A model generated the notes under the pieces. That model saw only the letters and a program-made list of their open reading frames with translations, searched no databases and was not told where the DNA came from. 34,585 nucleotides of DNA from an uncultured bacterium (GTDB lineage: Bacteria; Nitrospirota; Thermodesulfovibrionia; Thermodesulfovibrionales; CALJEL01), in the NCBI GenBank assembly GCA_938074335.1, contig CALJEL010000116.1:1-34585 (forward strand), given 5' to 3'. The translations under genes and the position numbers were made by a program. Positions 16,715-24,519 of this stretch are shown in pieces (position 1 is the first letter of the stretch; every line of letters begins with the position of its first letter).

Positions 16715-17532
16715 CAGCCCTTGAAACCATGATAAGTCTTCAATAATAAACTCACACCGAAGAATGTAAACATAACAAAGATAAATCCAAGGATAGATAG
16801 AAATGCTGCCCTTCTGCCTCTCCAGCCTGCAACCAGTCTTGCATGAAGAAGCAGGGCATAGATAAACCATGTGATAAGAGACCAGGTTTCTTTTGGATCC
16901 CATCTCCAGTATGTTCCAAAGGCTGTTTCAGACCACACAGCACCAGTGATTATGGCAAGGCTGAGAAGTGGAAAGCCGAGGGTGATCAACCTGTAATTTA
17001 TTTCATCAAGACTCTGAAGGCTTGGTAATCTGCTGAATAATCCTGAAGGATGTTTTGACTTAAGATAATATTCTTGAACAAGGTACATTATGCCAATTAC
17101 AAAGGAAAGGGCAAAGGCAGCATTCCCGAGGAAGGCAAGAAGAGTATGAACCGGTAACCAGTAGCTTCTGAGAAGTGGGTCCAGGGGCTTAAGTTCTCTT
17201 GGAAGCATGGAGGAGGATAACATCAATACAAAGATAAGTGGCATAATGAAACAACCAAGAAGCCCTAATTTATACCTTGACTCAAGGAAAAAAAACAGAA
17301 CCAGTATAGCCCAGGCATAAAAGGAAGAAGCTTCATGAAGATTGGTAACGGGAAGATACCCCCCCTGAAAATATCTCAGGACAATGGAAAGGGTATGAAA
17401 GAAAAATCCAACAATCGCTATGTATATAACAGGTCTTGATGTAGCCCTTGAGCCCATCCACAGCTCTACTATGCTTACTATTGCAGCTGCAAAATAGAGT
17501 GTTAAGGCAATCTCAAATAAGAGCGTTCCCAA
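16714..17532 (-). CDS. ccsA: CcsA/HemX-type cytochrome c assembly membrane protein
   Basis: The 272-aa protein has about eight membrane segments, starting LLFEIALTLYFAAAIVSIVEL. The haem-handling Trp-rich stretch is FGTYWRWDPKETWSLITWF (about 208-226), and conserved histidines lie at TNLHEASSFYAW and LPVHTLLAFLG. The family brings haem to cytochrome c synthase (system II, CcsB partner) or acts as HemX next to hemA. The start is TTG preceded by GAGGTAAAA, and the protein then begins like its relatives. It overlaps hemA. The size suits CcsA better than the larger CcmF. Confidence 0.88.
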   Translation of the reverse strand: MGTLLFEIALTLYFAAAIVSIVELWMGSRATSRPVIYIAIVGFFFHTLSIVLRYFQGGYLPVTNLHEASSFYAWAILVLFFFLESRYKLGLLGCFIMPLIFVLMLSSSMLPRELKPLDPLLRSYWLPVHTLLAFLGNAAFALSFVIGIMYLVQEYYLKSKHPSGLFSRLPSLQSLDEINYRLITLGFPLLSLAIITGAVWSETAFGTYWRWDPKETWSLITWFIYALLLHARLVAGWRGRRAAFLSILGFIFVMFTFFGVSLLLKTYHGFKG

Positions 17533-17577
17533 TTTTACCTCAAAGCCTGAGTCCAGGAAAGATAAAGATCTTCAGGT

Positions 17578-18216
17578 TTAAAAACATCCAAGCTCGCAAT
17601 TTACAATCTTGATGCCCAGGGCATCAGCCATCTCTCCTACATCTCTGTATCGGAGTCCGAGGGTTTCAGCAATCTGTCTCGCCACAGAACAGGATATCTT
17701 GTTATTAATCGCCCTTTTCTTGAGTTCATGAGACAATAGCGATTTTTTACTTATTAACTCCTCTGTTTCTTTCAAGGCATCTTCCATCTTATCAGGTCTT
17801 ACAATTATATCTGCCCGCTCTTTTACCTTTATTGCTGAGCCCTTTGGGGGTCTTTCAAGCCCATTTAAAAATACTACTACATCTGGCTTTAAAAACTCAA
17901 TCGGGCTGTTTCCTTCTATGATTATCCCTTTATAATTTGATAGCCGTTCCAGGCTCATAGAAAGCACCTCAGATAAGCCTTCTTTAGGAGATTGAACCCA
18001 CAGGACCTCACAGGCACCTGCCTCAAGGTATTTCCTTGTGTCCTTTCCATCTACAGAAAGCATATCTTTATTATTAACTATCGTTGAGTAAAAGCCTGTC
18101 TTTGTGTATTTTATAACTGCCCAGTCTTTACCGAGTGACCTGAGGAGCCTGGTTCCAAAGGTTGTCTTTCCACAACCGCTGTAAGAGCCACCTATGAGAA
18201 CAATAAAGGGCTTCAT
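17578..18216 (-). CDS. MobB-like P-loop NTPase with C-terminal helical domain
   Basis: The 212-aa protein begins MKPFIVLIGGSYSGCGKTTF, a Walker A loop like that of MobB (molybdopterin-guanine dinucleotide synthesis) and related SIMIBI proteins. VIIEGNSPIEF resembles the MobB Walker B region. The last 60 residues (KRAINNKISCSVARQIAETLGLRYRDVGEMADALGIKIVNCELGCF) form a separate helical domain ending with two cysteines and are not part of MobB. ATG 18216 fits the conserved start. The track adds five residues from TTG. It leads the ccsA-hemA operon with a 45-base gap. It diverges from DUF3842 with only 17 bases between start codons. The substrate is unknown. Confidence 0.65.
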   Translation of the reverse strand: MKPFIVLIGGSYSGCGKTTFGTRLLRSLGKDWAVIKYTKTGFYSTIVNNKDMLSVDGKDTRKYLEAGACEVLWVQSPKEGLSEVLSMSLERLSNYKGIIIEGNSPIEFLKPDVVVFLNGLERPPKGSAIKVKERADIIVRPDKMEDALKETEELISKKSLLSHELKKRAINNKISCSVARQIAETLGLRYRDVGEMADALGIKIVNCELGCF

Positions 18217-18233
18217 AATGTATAATATCAAAA
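18217..18233. promoter_or_regulatory. 17-base divergent start region with overlapping -10 boxes
   Basis: The whole space between two divergent ATGs is AATGTATAATATCAAAA. On plus, TATAAT (18221-18226) lies 7 bases before the DUF3842 ATG. On minus, TATTAT (18227-18222) lies 5 bases before the MobB-like ATG. Neither strand has room for a Shine-Dalgarno sequence. Both N-termini are conserved-looking, so the starts are not in doubt. Leaderless transcripts in both directions are the simplest reading. No clear -35 was found. Confidence 0.5.
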
Positions 18234-18662
18234 ATGTTCAGGATAGCTGTTATAGATGGTCAGGGAGGAGGTATAGGTTCCCTTATTGTGAAGAGGCTGA
18301 GGGAGGAGTTTGCAGAGACGGTGGAGATAATTGCCCTTGGCACAAATTCCACAGCAACCAGCCAGATGATGAAGGCAAAGGCAAATAAGGGAGCCACTGG
18401 AGAAAATGCTATTGTCTATAATTGTCAGAGGGTTGATCTTATAATTGGTACCATGAGTATCATTATTGGTAATGGCATGCTTGGAGAATTAACTCCTCAA
18501 ATGGCCAGAGCGATATCCTCTGCAGCCTGTCCAAAGTTTTTGCTTCCTCTGAATCAGGAGCAGGTGCATATAGCAGGTGTTAAAAAAGAGCCACTTCCCC
18601 ATCTTGTGGAGGAGCTGATAAGCCTGGTTAAGGAATACAAAAAGGAGATGGAAAAAAATTAA
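18234..18662 (+). CDS. DUF3842 family protein
   Basis: The 142-aa protein begins MFRIAVIDGQGGGIGSLIVKRL, a Rossmann-like GGGIG loop typical of DUF3842. It continues with ALGTNSTATSQMMKAKANKGATGENAIVYN and IIGTMSIIIGNGMLGELTPQMA. The fold suggests nucleotide or cofactor binding, but no activity is known. It lies 19 bases before the CooT-family gene. This pairing recurs in anaerobes as I recall, and hints at a metal or C1-metabolism role. No ribosome site precedes the ATG (see the divergent start region). Confidence 0.85.
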   Translation: MFRIAVIDGQGGGIGSLIVKRLREEFAETVEIIALGTNSTATSQMMKAKANKGATGENAIVYNCQRVDLIIGTMSIIIGNGMLGELTPQMARAISSAACPKFLLPLNQEQVHIAGVKKEPLPHLVEELISLVKEYKKEMEKN

Positions 18663-18681
18663 TCTTGATGGAGGTGTAAGC

Positions 18682-18873
18682 ATGTGTGAGGCAAATGCCT
18701 ATGTATATGAAGATGGCAAGGAGATACTCTTTCTTGAGGGAGTTGATATTCTTATCCCTGAAGGTGATAGGCTATTCCTGAGGAATCTTTTTGGAGAACA
18801 GAAGACCTTTGAAGGCAGGATAAGGGAGATTTCTCTTATAAAACACAAGATTGTTCTTGAAAAACTGAAATGA
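18682..18873 (+). CDS. CooT-family small protein
   Basis: The 63-aa protein begins MCEANAYVYEDGKEILFLEGVDILIPEGDRLFLRNLFGEQKTFEG and matches the CooT/PF10133 family in length, in the Met-Cys start and in the beta-rich pattern. CooT proteins bind Ni(II) through the N-terminal Cys2 and take part in CODH nickel supply. Cys2 is present here. GATGGAGGTGTAAGC gives a good ribosome site. It lies behind DUF3842 and is followed by a non-coding repeat region. The CooC gene at 191 fits the same nickel/CODH theme, although no CODH structural gene is visible. Confidence 0.8.
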   Translation: MCEANAYVYEDGKEILFLEGVDILIPEGDRLFLRNLFGEQKTFEGRIREISLIKHKIVLEKLK

Positions 18874-18886
18874 TACTCTCCAGACA

Positions 18887-19015
18887 AAGTAGTGCGACAG
18901 AGCTAAAGTAGTGAGTTAGTGAATTAGTATGCAAATGAGTTAGTGATTTAGTATTTTCTAATTCACTAATTCACTAACTCACTAATTCACTAATCACTAA
19001 TTCACTAACTCACTT
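18887..19015. repeat. Inverted array of 8-bp units (AGTGAGTT type with AGTGCGAC start)
   Basis: The left arm opens with AGTGCGAC AGAGCTAA, then AGTGAGTT AGTGAATT AGTATGCA AATGAGTT AGTGATTT AGTATTTT. The right arm (from about 18957) reads the complement, CTAATTCACTAATTCACTAACTCAC and so on to 19015. This could fold into one long imperfect stem. A close relative, sharing CTAAAGTAGTGAGTTAGT, is at 34509-34576. It fills almost the whole gap between the CooT-family gene and lipM. There is no ORF and no T-run typical of a terminator. Confidence 0.8.
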
Positions 19016-19064
19016 TAAACTGTTTGTAAGCCTTAAGCCTGAAGATAAGGTGAAAAGGATAAAG

Positions 19065-19910
19065 ATGACACAGAAGGTATGGAGGCTTATTGACACAGGA
19101 CCAGAGGATGCAGCATTTAATATGGCACTTGACATTGCCATTTCTGAATCTGTCTGCGAAGGGATAGCCCCTCCTACCCTCAGATTTTATTCATGGAATA
19201 AGCCTTCACTGAGCCTTGGATACTTTCAAACACCACGAGGTATCTCCTTTAAAGCCTGTTTTGAACTTGATATTCCTGTGGTAAAAAGGCCAACAGGTGG
19301 AAGGGCAATTTTACACTGCAGGGAGCTTACTTATAGTTTTTCCTCAAATTATAATGATTTCTTTAAAGAGGCAGGACTCTTTGAAACATACAGGATGATC
19401 TCCCTGTGTTTTGTTGAGGCCTTAAGGAGTTTCAATCTACCGGTGACTATGGAAGACAGGAAAAATGCAAGATACGGTCATAATCCTTTATGTTTTCTTT
19501 CAAGCTCCTATGGTGAGGTCATCCTCTGGGATAAAAAGATTCTTGGCAGTGCCCAGAGGAGATTAAAGGGAGGTTTTCTTCAGCAGGGCAGTCTCCCCTA
19601 TTATATAGAAAGAGAGATTATAAAAAAAGTATTTGAGTGTTCAGATCCTGCAGCCCCTCCTATGGGGACAACCCTGTTGGGACTTTTTGAGGTACTCAAG
19701 GAGCAGGGAATGGATACAATAATAGATGAGGATAGCCTAAAAGACTCAATCATCAGTGCCTTTAAAAGAAGATTTAACATTGAATTTATTAAAGAAAGGC
19801 CTCGAGATTCTGAAATAAAAAGGGCAGAAGAACTTAGAGATTCCTTTGTGAATCATATAGATATACAAAGGCAGAGGAAAGAACAGAGAGATTTATATAT
19901 ATCTGGATAA
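19065..19910 (+). CDS. lipM: LipM-like octanoyltransferase (lipoate-protein ligase A family)
   Basis: The 281-aa protein has the biotin/lipoate transferase fold: NMALDIAISES, LSLGYFQ, RPTGGRAILHCRELTYSF, and KKILGSAQRRLKGGFLQQGSLP. The NPLCFLSSS stretch places a cysteine where LipM has its catalytic Cys (ACF in Bacillus), which favours octanoyl transfer from ACP to GcvH or other lipoyl domains over ATP-dependent ligation. ATG 19065 follows AAGGATAAAG. The track start at GTG 19050 adds five residues. The last 77 bases overlap the convergent membrane-protein gene. It stands alone behind a repeat array. LplA-type activity cannot be excluded. Confidence 0.8.
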   Translation: MTQKVWRLIDTGPEDAAFNMALDIAISESVCEGIAPPTLRFYSWNKPSLSLGYFQTPRGISFKACFELDIPVVKRPTGGRAILHCRELTYSFSSNYNDFFKEAGLFETYRMISLCFVEALRSFNLPVTMEDRKNARYGHNPLCFLSSSYGEVILWDKKILGSAQRRLKGGFLQQGSLPYYIEREIIKKVFECSDPAAPPMGTTLLGLFEVLKEQGMDTIIDEDSLKDSIISAFKRRFNIEFIKERPRDSEIKRAEELRDSFVNHIDIQRQRKEQRDLYISG

Positions 19911-20706
19911 TTGAGAGGATAAGCTCATATAGGCCGAGGCCTGAAAGGCTTTTAAAAAGACTCCCCAGAAATCCCAAAGAGATAGTAAGTATTATTGCTC
20001 CAATACTTAAGAAGGTGTAAAAGATAAGGGCATCGGGTTTACCAGTAACAAAGTTAAGAGAATCTTTCAGGGCTCCAATGGTCTTTTCCTCCTTTAAAAT
20101 CATAAAACCAGCAGCATAGGTAAAGATAGCCATAAAGAATATTACGGCACCAAGTGAAAGCAGTATCGAAAGGAGATTTAAAAAATTCCTTAAGAAATCC
20201 CTTAAAAGATCTCCACTGATTGAAGTCACCTGTGTAAGGCCACTGAAAAGACCTGCTAAAAAGGATAGCAGGATGAGCATAAGGAGTCCCAATATTGACA
20301 GCTGAAGAAATCTTTTAAATAGTCCCTTTCCGAGGCTTGTGAAAAGCCTCCAGGAGTAATCTCCCCTGCCACTGATGGAATGCATAATTACACCTGATGT
20401 CCCTGCAAGCGTATATATGAAAATAATTGATGCAATGACGATATAAATAAGCAGACCCGCAATCACAGTGATTACAATAGAGATATAGGTAGAAAGTCCT
20501 TTGTTAAATATCAGTTCTATCAGTCCTTTAAGTCCATTTTCCGGCAATTCAATACCTGTTTTTGTAAATACTATGATAAGAGGCACACCCACAATCAGTA
20601 TAAACAGGAAAAAGGCTATTATCAGGGCTCCTGTTTGAACAAAAAGGAGCTGATAATTTTTGTTCACCCTCTCAATGCCCTGTTTTAATGCATCTCTGTA
20701 TCTCAT
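19834..20706 (-). CDS. Polytopic membrane protein, function unknown
   Basis: The 290-aa protein has about six hydrophobic segments (starting ALIIAFFLFILIVGVPLIIVF, then a long one at ISIVITVIAGLLIYIVIASIIFIYTL, and later LGLLMLILLSFLAGLF, AVIFFMAIFTYAAGF, FYTFLSIGAIILTISLGFLG). Short polar loops lie between, and EEKTIGALKDSLNFVTGKPDAL follows the fifth segment. This pattern resembles uncharacterised bacterial membrane proteins related to YciC/glycerophosphodiesterase membrane domains. That is a loose impression and not a call. Its 3' end overlaps lipM by 77 bases in antisense. It lies 34 bases downstream of mqnE and is probably cotranscribed. Confidence 0.7.
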   Translation of the reverse strand: MRYRDALKQGIERVNKNYQLLFVQTGALIIAFFLFILIVGVPLIIVFTKTGIELPENGLKGLIELIFNKGLSTYISIVITVIAGLLIYIVIASIIFIYTLAGTSGVIMHSISGRGDYSWRLFTSLGKGLFKRFLQLSILGLLMLILLSFLAGLFSGLTQVTSISGDLLRDFLRNFLNLLSILLSLGAVIFFMAIFTYAAGFMILKEEKTIGALKDSLNFVTGKPDALIFYTFLSIGAIILTISLGFLGSLFKSLSGLGLYELILSIIQIYINLSVLSSAFVYLYDSQRNL

Positions 20707-20740
20707 AAAGTTATATCATTAAGATTGATCTCAGAGTGGT

Positions 20741-21841
20741 TCAATATATTTTAATTATATTATAAAAGCTGTCCCTTTCTGCAGGTATCCTGCCAGCATT
20801 TCTTATCAGATCAATAATTTCTTCTACTGATAAGGCCTGTGGGGTGGTTACACCTGCTTCATGGGATATCTTTTCCTCCGTAACTGTTCCCTCAAGGTCA
20901 TCAGCACCCCACAGAAGTGCTATTTGTGCAACCCTTTCACCAAGCATTACCCAGTATGCCTTTATGTGATCAAAATTATCAAGCACAATTCTGCTTATTG
21001 CAATTGTCTTGAGGTCATCAATGGTACTTCTTTTATTCTCATTCCCGATATAAGGTAGCGGAATAAAGGCCTGAAATCCTCCTGTCCTGTCCTGAAGGTC
21101 TCTGAGCCTCAGTAGATGATCTATCCTGTGCTCAGGACCTTCCAGATGACCATAAAGCATGGTTGCGTTTGACCTTATACCCATACTGTGGGCAATCTCC
21201 ATTATCTCAAGCCATCTTCTGGATGATATCTTTTCGGGACAGAGGATCCCTCTTACCTTTTCATCAAATATTTCTGCACCACCACCTGGTATGAGGTCAA
21301 GACCTTTTTCTTTCAGTATTTCCAGGACCCTTTGAATTGAAAGGCCTGATATCCTTGAGAAATGGTCCAGTTCAGTGGCAGTATAGGCCTTTATTTTAAT
21401 AAAGGGGAAGGCCTCCTTTATGGAGGAGATGATGTTTACATAATGCTCAAATCTCCACTCAGGGTGAAGACCTCCAACAATATGCACCTCTTGAAAACCC
21501 TTACCTTCTGATAGATGGGAGCTTATCTTATTGAGAATTTGCTCAATAGTAAGTTCAAAGACACCAGGGTCACCTTTTGAGCGACTGAAGGCACAGAACC
21601 GGCATCTATTTATACAAAGGTTTGTGGGATTTATGTGCAAATTTTTAATAAAAAAGGCATAATTACCATTTTTCGACAGGGCCACCTCACTGGCAAGCCT
21701 TCCAAGGTTGAAAAACTCCTCATCCCTCCAGAGACTCAGGGCATCCTCTCTGGAGATCCTCCTTACAGTAACTCCAGAAGGCCCTTTGATCTTTGGGGCA
21801 TTACCATGCTGGATTCCAGCTTTATTAATTGATAAAGACAT
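20741..21841 (-). CDS. mqnE: Aminofutalosine synthase, radical SAM
   Basis: The 366-aa enzyme joins carboxyvinyl-oxybenzoate and SAM in the futalosine route to menaquinone. The iron-sulphur motif is NPTNLCINRCRFCAF (Cx3Cx2C). MqnE-type blocks follow: EVHIVGGLHPEW, IKAYTATELDHF, PGGGAEIFDEKVR, NATMLYGHLEGPEHRIDHL, GFQAFIPLPYIG and GADDLEGTVTEEKISHEAG. These separate it from MqnC. The start at 21841 (MSLSINKAG) replaces the track start, whose extra 20 residues come from the AGTGCGAC repeat. TATAAT ends exactly 6 bases before the ATG and no ribosome site is seen. No other mqn genes are in the window. Confidence 0.93.
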   Translation of the reverse strand: MSLSINKAGIQHGNAPKIKGPSGVTVRRISREDALSLWRDEEFFNLGRLASEVALSKNGNYAFFIKNLHINPTNLCINRCRFCAFSRSKGDPGVFELTIEQILNKISSHLSEGKGFQEVHIVGGLHPEWRFEHYVNIISSIKEAFPFIKIKAYTATELDHFSRISGLSIQRVLEILKEKGLDLIPGGGAEIFDEKVRGILCPEKISSRRWLEIMEIAHSMGIRSNATMLYGHLEGPEHRIDHLLRLRDLQDRTGGFQAFIPLPYIGNENKRSTIDDLKTIAISRIVLDNFDHIKAYWVMLGERVAQIALLWGADDLEGTVTEEKISHEAGVTTPQALSVEEIIDLIRNAGRIPAERDSFYNIIKIY

Positions 21842-21853
21842 AAAAAAATTATA
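21842..21853 (-). promoter_or_regulatory. Leaderless-type -10 box of mqnE
   Basis: On the minus strand TATAAT is followed by six T residues and then the mqnE ATG. A -10 hexamer at -12 to -7 would put the transcription start on the A of the ATG. No Shine-Dalgarno-like purine run occurs upstream. A -35 match was not found, because the region is the AGTGCGAC repeat. Confidence 0.5.
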
Positions 21854-21870
21854 ACATGAATAACAACTTG

Positions 21871-21893
21871 GTGCGACAGAGCGACAGTGCGAC
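21871..21893. repeat. Half-array of AGTGCGAC-type 8-bp units
   Basis: GTGCGACAGAGCGACAGTGCGAC is three 8-bp units of the same type as at 12627-12650 and 34386-34417, but no complementary arm is obvious nearby. It lies between the mqnE start and repeat element C. Confidence 0.65.
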
Positions 21894-21940
21894 CGTTTCA
21901 CCCCTCAATTTGCCGATAGAAATGCATTTTCATCGGGGTT

Positions 21941-21969
21941 CACGGGGTGAAGCTTGTCTTCACCCCGTG
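21941..21969. repeat. Perfect hairpin nested in element C
   Basis: CACGGGGTGAAG-CTTGT-CTTCACCCCGTG: two perfect 12-base arms with a 5-base loop. It interrupts GAAATGCATTTT...TAATGG, which is continuous in copy B (read on minus), so it looks like an insertion. Confidence 0.85.
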
Positions 21970-22002
21970 CTCTAATGGCGGGGTATGCCTCAAAGCCTTT
22001 TT

Positions 22003-22171
22003 AGACCAGCAGAGCAGTAGTGCAGTAGAGCAGTAGTTTTTATTGATAGAGCAGTAGACCAGCAGAGCAGTAGTTTTTATTAAGGAATTTTTTTAAATTA
22101 ATATTTAACTGCTGCGCTGTTGCTCTGCTGCTCTACTGCTCTGTTATTGCCTGCTGCTCTACTGCTCTATT
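22003..22171. repeat. Inverted array of AGAGCAGT-type 8-bp units
   Basis: The left arm is AGACCAGC AGAGCAGT AGTGCAGT AGAGCAGT (22003-22034), a TTTTTATTGAT spacer, then AGAGCAGT AGACCAGC AGAGCAGT (22048-22071). An AT-rich centre follows, then the complementary arm ACTGCTGCGCTGTTGCTCTGCTGCTCTACTGC and so on to 22171. The period is 8 throughout, as in the other arrays, although the unit sequence differs. Confidence 0.85.
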
Positions 22172-22190
22172 AAGGTGTCGCGAGCGGGGT

Positions 22191-22218
22191 CCCCAGAAAA
22201 TCGTCAGATTTTCTGGGG
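22191..22218. repeat. Second perfect hairpin nested in element C
   Basis: CCCCAGAAAATC-GTCA-GATTTTCTGGGG: perfect 12-base arms with a 4-base loop. It separates GGTGTCGCG from GCCTTTTTCGGCA, which are nearly adjacent in copies A and B, so it appears inserted. No T-run follows. Confidence 0.85.
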
Positions 22219-22272
22219 TGCTGATATTGCCTTTTTCGGCAGCCCCGACCATTCCTATCGGCAGTTTAGGGT

Positions 22273-22443
22273 AATGGCTTATACTTGACTATCCTGTTAT
22301 TTCTATGTTACTCTTTTCACTCTGAAGGGAATCTAATTTAGATTCTTAAAACGCATGCCCTTTTTAAATTACTGTCTCTGGTCCCTTGTATAAAAATGTA
22401 AGGGTTAGACAGGATAGGGCAGAGGGAAAACCAGGAGGAGTTT
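22273..22443 (+). promoter_or_regulatory. Structured leader and ribosome site of rpsB
   Basis: This gap contains a perfect palindrome, GAATCTAA-T-TTAGATTC (22329-22345). It also has a two-tier stem: CTGTCT (22372-22377) with AGACAG (22407-22412), enclosing CCCTTGTA/TGTAAGGG (22383-22390 with 22397-22404, two G-U pairs) and a TAAAAA loop. CAGGAGGAGTTT gives a strong ribosome site for rpsB. Candidate promoters are weak: TTGACT near 22285 has no good -10 at 16-18 bases. S2 autoregulation through this leader is possible but not shown. Confidence 0.45.
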
Positions 22444-23194
22444 ATGGCGGTAGTAACTATGAAAGAGCTTCTTGAGGCTGGTGTCCATTTCGGGCATCAG
22501 GTAAAGAGATGGAATCCAAAGATGAAAAAATACATCTTTGGAGAGAGAAATGGTATCCACATAATAGACCTTCAGAAAACTGTCAAGGCTGTTGAAGAGG
22601 CCTACGAGTTTATAAAATCAGTTACACAGCAGGGCGCTCCTGTTCTATTTGTTGGAACAAAAAAACAGGCGCAGGAGGCAATTGAGGAGGAGGCAAAGAG
22701 GGCTGGAGCTTTTTATGTGAATCAGAGATGGCTTGGAGGAATGCTCACTAATTTTTCCACTATCCAGAGGAGTATACAGAAGCTCAGAAGATTTGAAAGG
22801 ATGAAGGAAGATGGCACCTTTGAAAGGTTACCAAAGAAAGAGGTTGCCGGGATAATAAAGGAGATGGAAAGACTTCAGAAGTACCTTAATGGTATTAAAG
22901 ATATGGATAGACTTCCAGGAGCAGTGTTTGTGGTTGATCCCAAGAAGGAAAAGATTGCTGTTCATGAGGCAAGGCTCCTTGGCATCCCTGTTGTTGCAAT
23001 TGTGGATACAAACTGCGATCCTGATGAGGCAGATTATGTTATCCCGGGTAATGATGATGCCATAAGGACAATAAAGCTTCTTACTTCAAAAATAGCAGAT
23101 GCTGTTATTGATGGAAAGGCATCACTTGAGAAGGTGGCTCAGGAAGCTGCTGAGGTGGCAGCCATTGAAGAAAAGGTCATGATGGAGGAAGAAA

Positions 23195-23202
<8 letters not shown>
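22444..23202 (+). CDS. rpsB: 30S ribosomal protein S2
   Basis: The 252-aa protein has the usual S2 sequence: [22 protein letters not shown] at the start, [53 protein letters not shown], and [28 protein letters not shown]. It heads the rpsB-tsf-pyrH-frr operon, which is conserved in most bacteria. Its stop overlaps the tsf start by 8 bases. Confidence 0.98.
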
Positions 23203-24509
<1,307 letters not shown>

Positions 24510-24519
24510 GAGGTGGAGT

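Larger units (their letters stand above)
21910..22272 (+). repeat. MITE-like intergenic element, copy C (expanded by nested hairpins)
   Basis: The ends are TTGCCGATAG (21910-21919) and its complement CTATCGGCAG (22255-22264). The inner arms AATGGCGGGGTATGCCTCAAAGCC (from 21974) and TGCCTTTTTCGGCAGCCCCGACCATT (to 22253) correspond to the arms of copy B. Relative to B it carries three extra pieces: a hairpin at 21941-21969, an 8-bp-unit array at 22003-22171, and a hairpin at 22191-22218. TTAAGGTGTCGCG (from 22171) is the shared core. The right end faces rpsB and the left end faces mqnE. No ORF is supported, so this stretch of more than 300 bases is wholly repeat. Confidence 0.75.

Noticed and set aside
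16715-16903. 63-residue N-terminal extension of hemA in the ORF track
   Set aside because: It lies wholly within ccsA in another frame. The conserved HemA start is MITVIGLNHKT.
19124-19140. Sigma54 promoter TGGCACTTGACATTGC
   Set aside because: The spacing between TGGCAC and TTGC is one base too long, and the site is inside the lipM coding region.
21842-21901. N-terminal extension of mqnE in the ORF track (MKRSHCRSVAPSCYSCYNFF)
   Set aside because: It is translated from the AGTGCGAC repeat and the TATAAT box, and relatives start near MSLSINKAG.
22003-22171. CRISPR-like array
   Set aside because: The units are 8 bp and adjacent without unique spacers, the second half is the complement of the first, and no cas gene is nearby.
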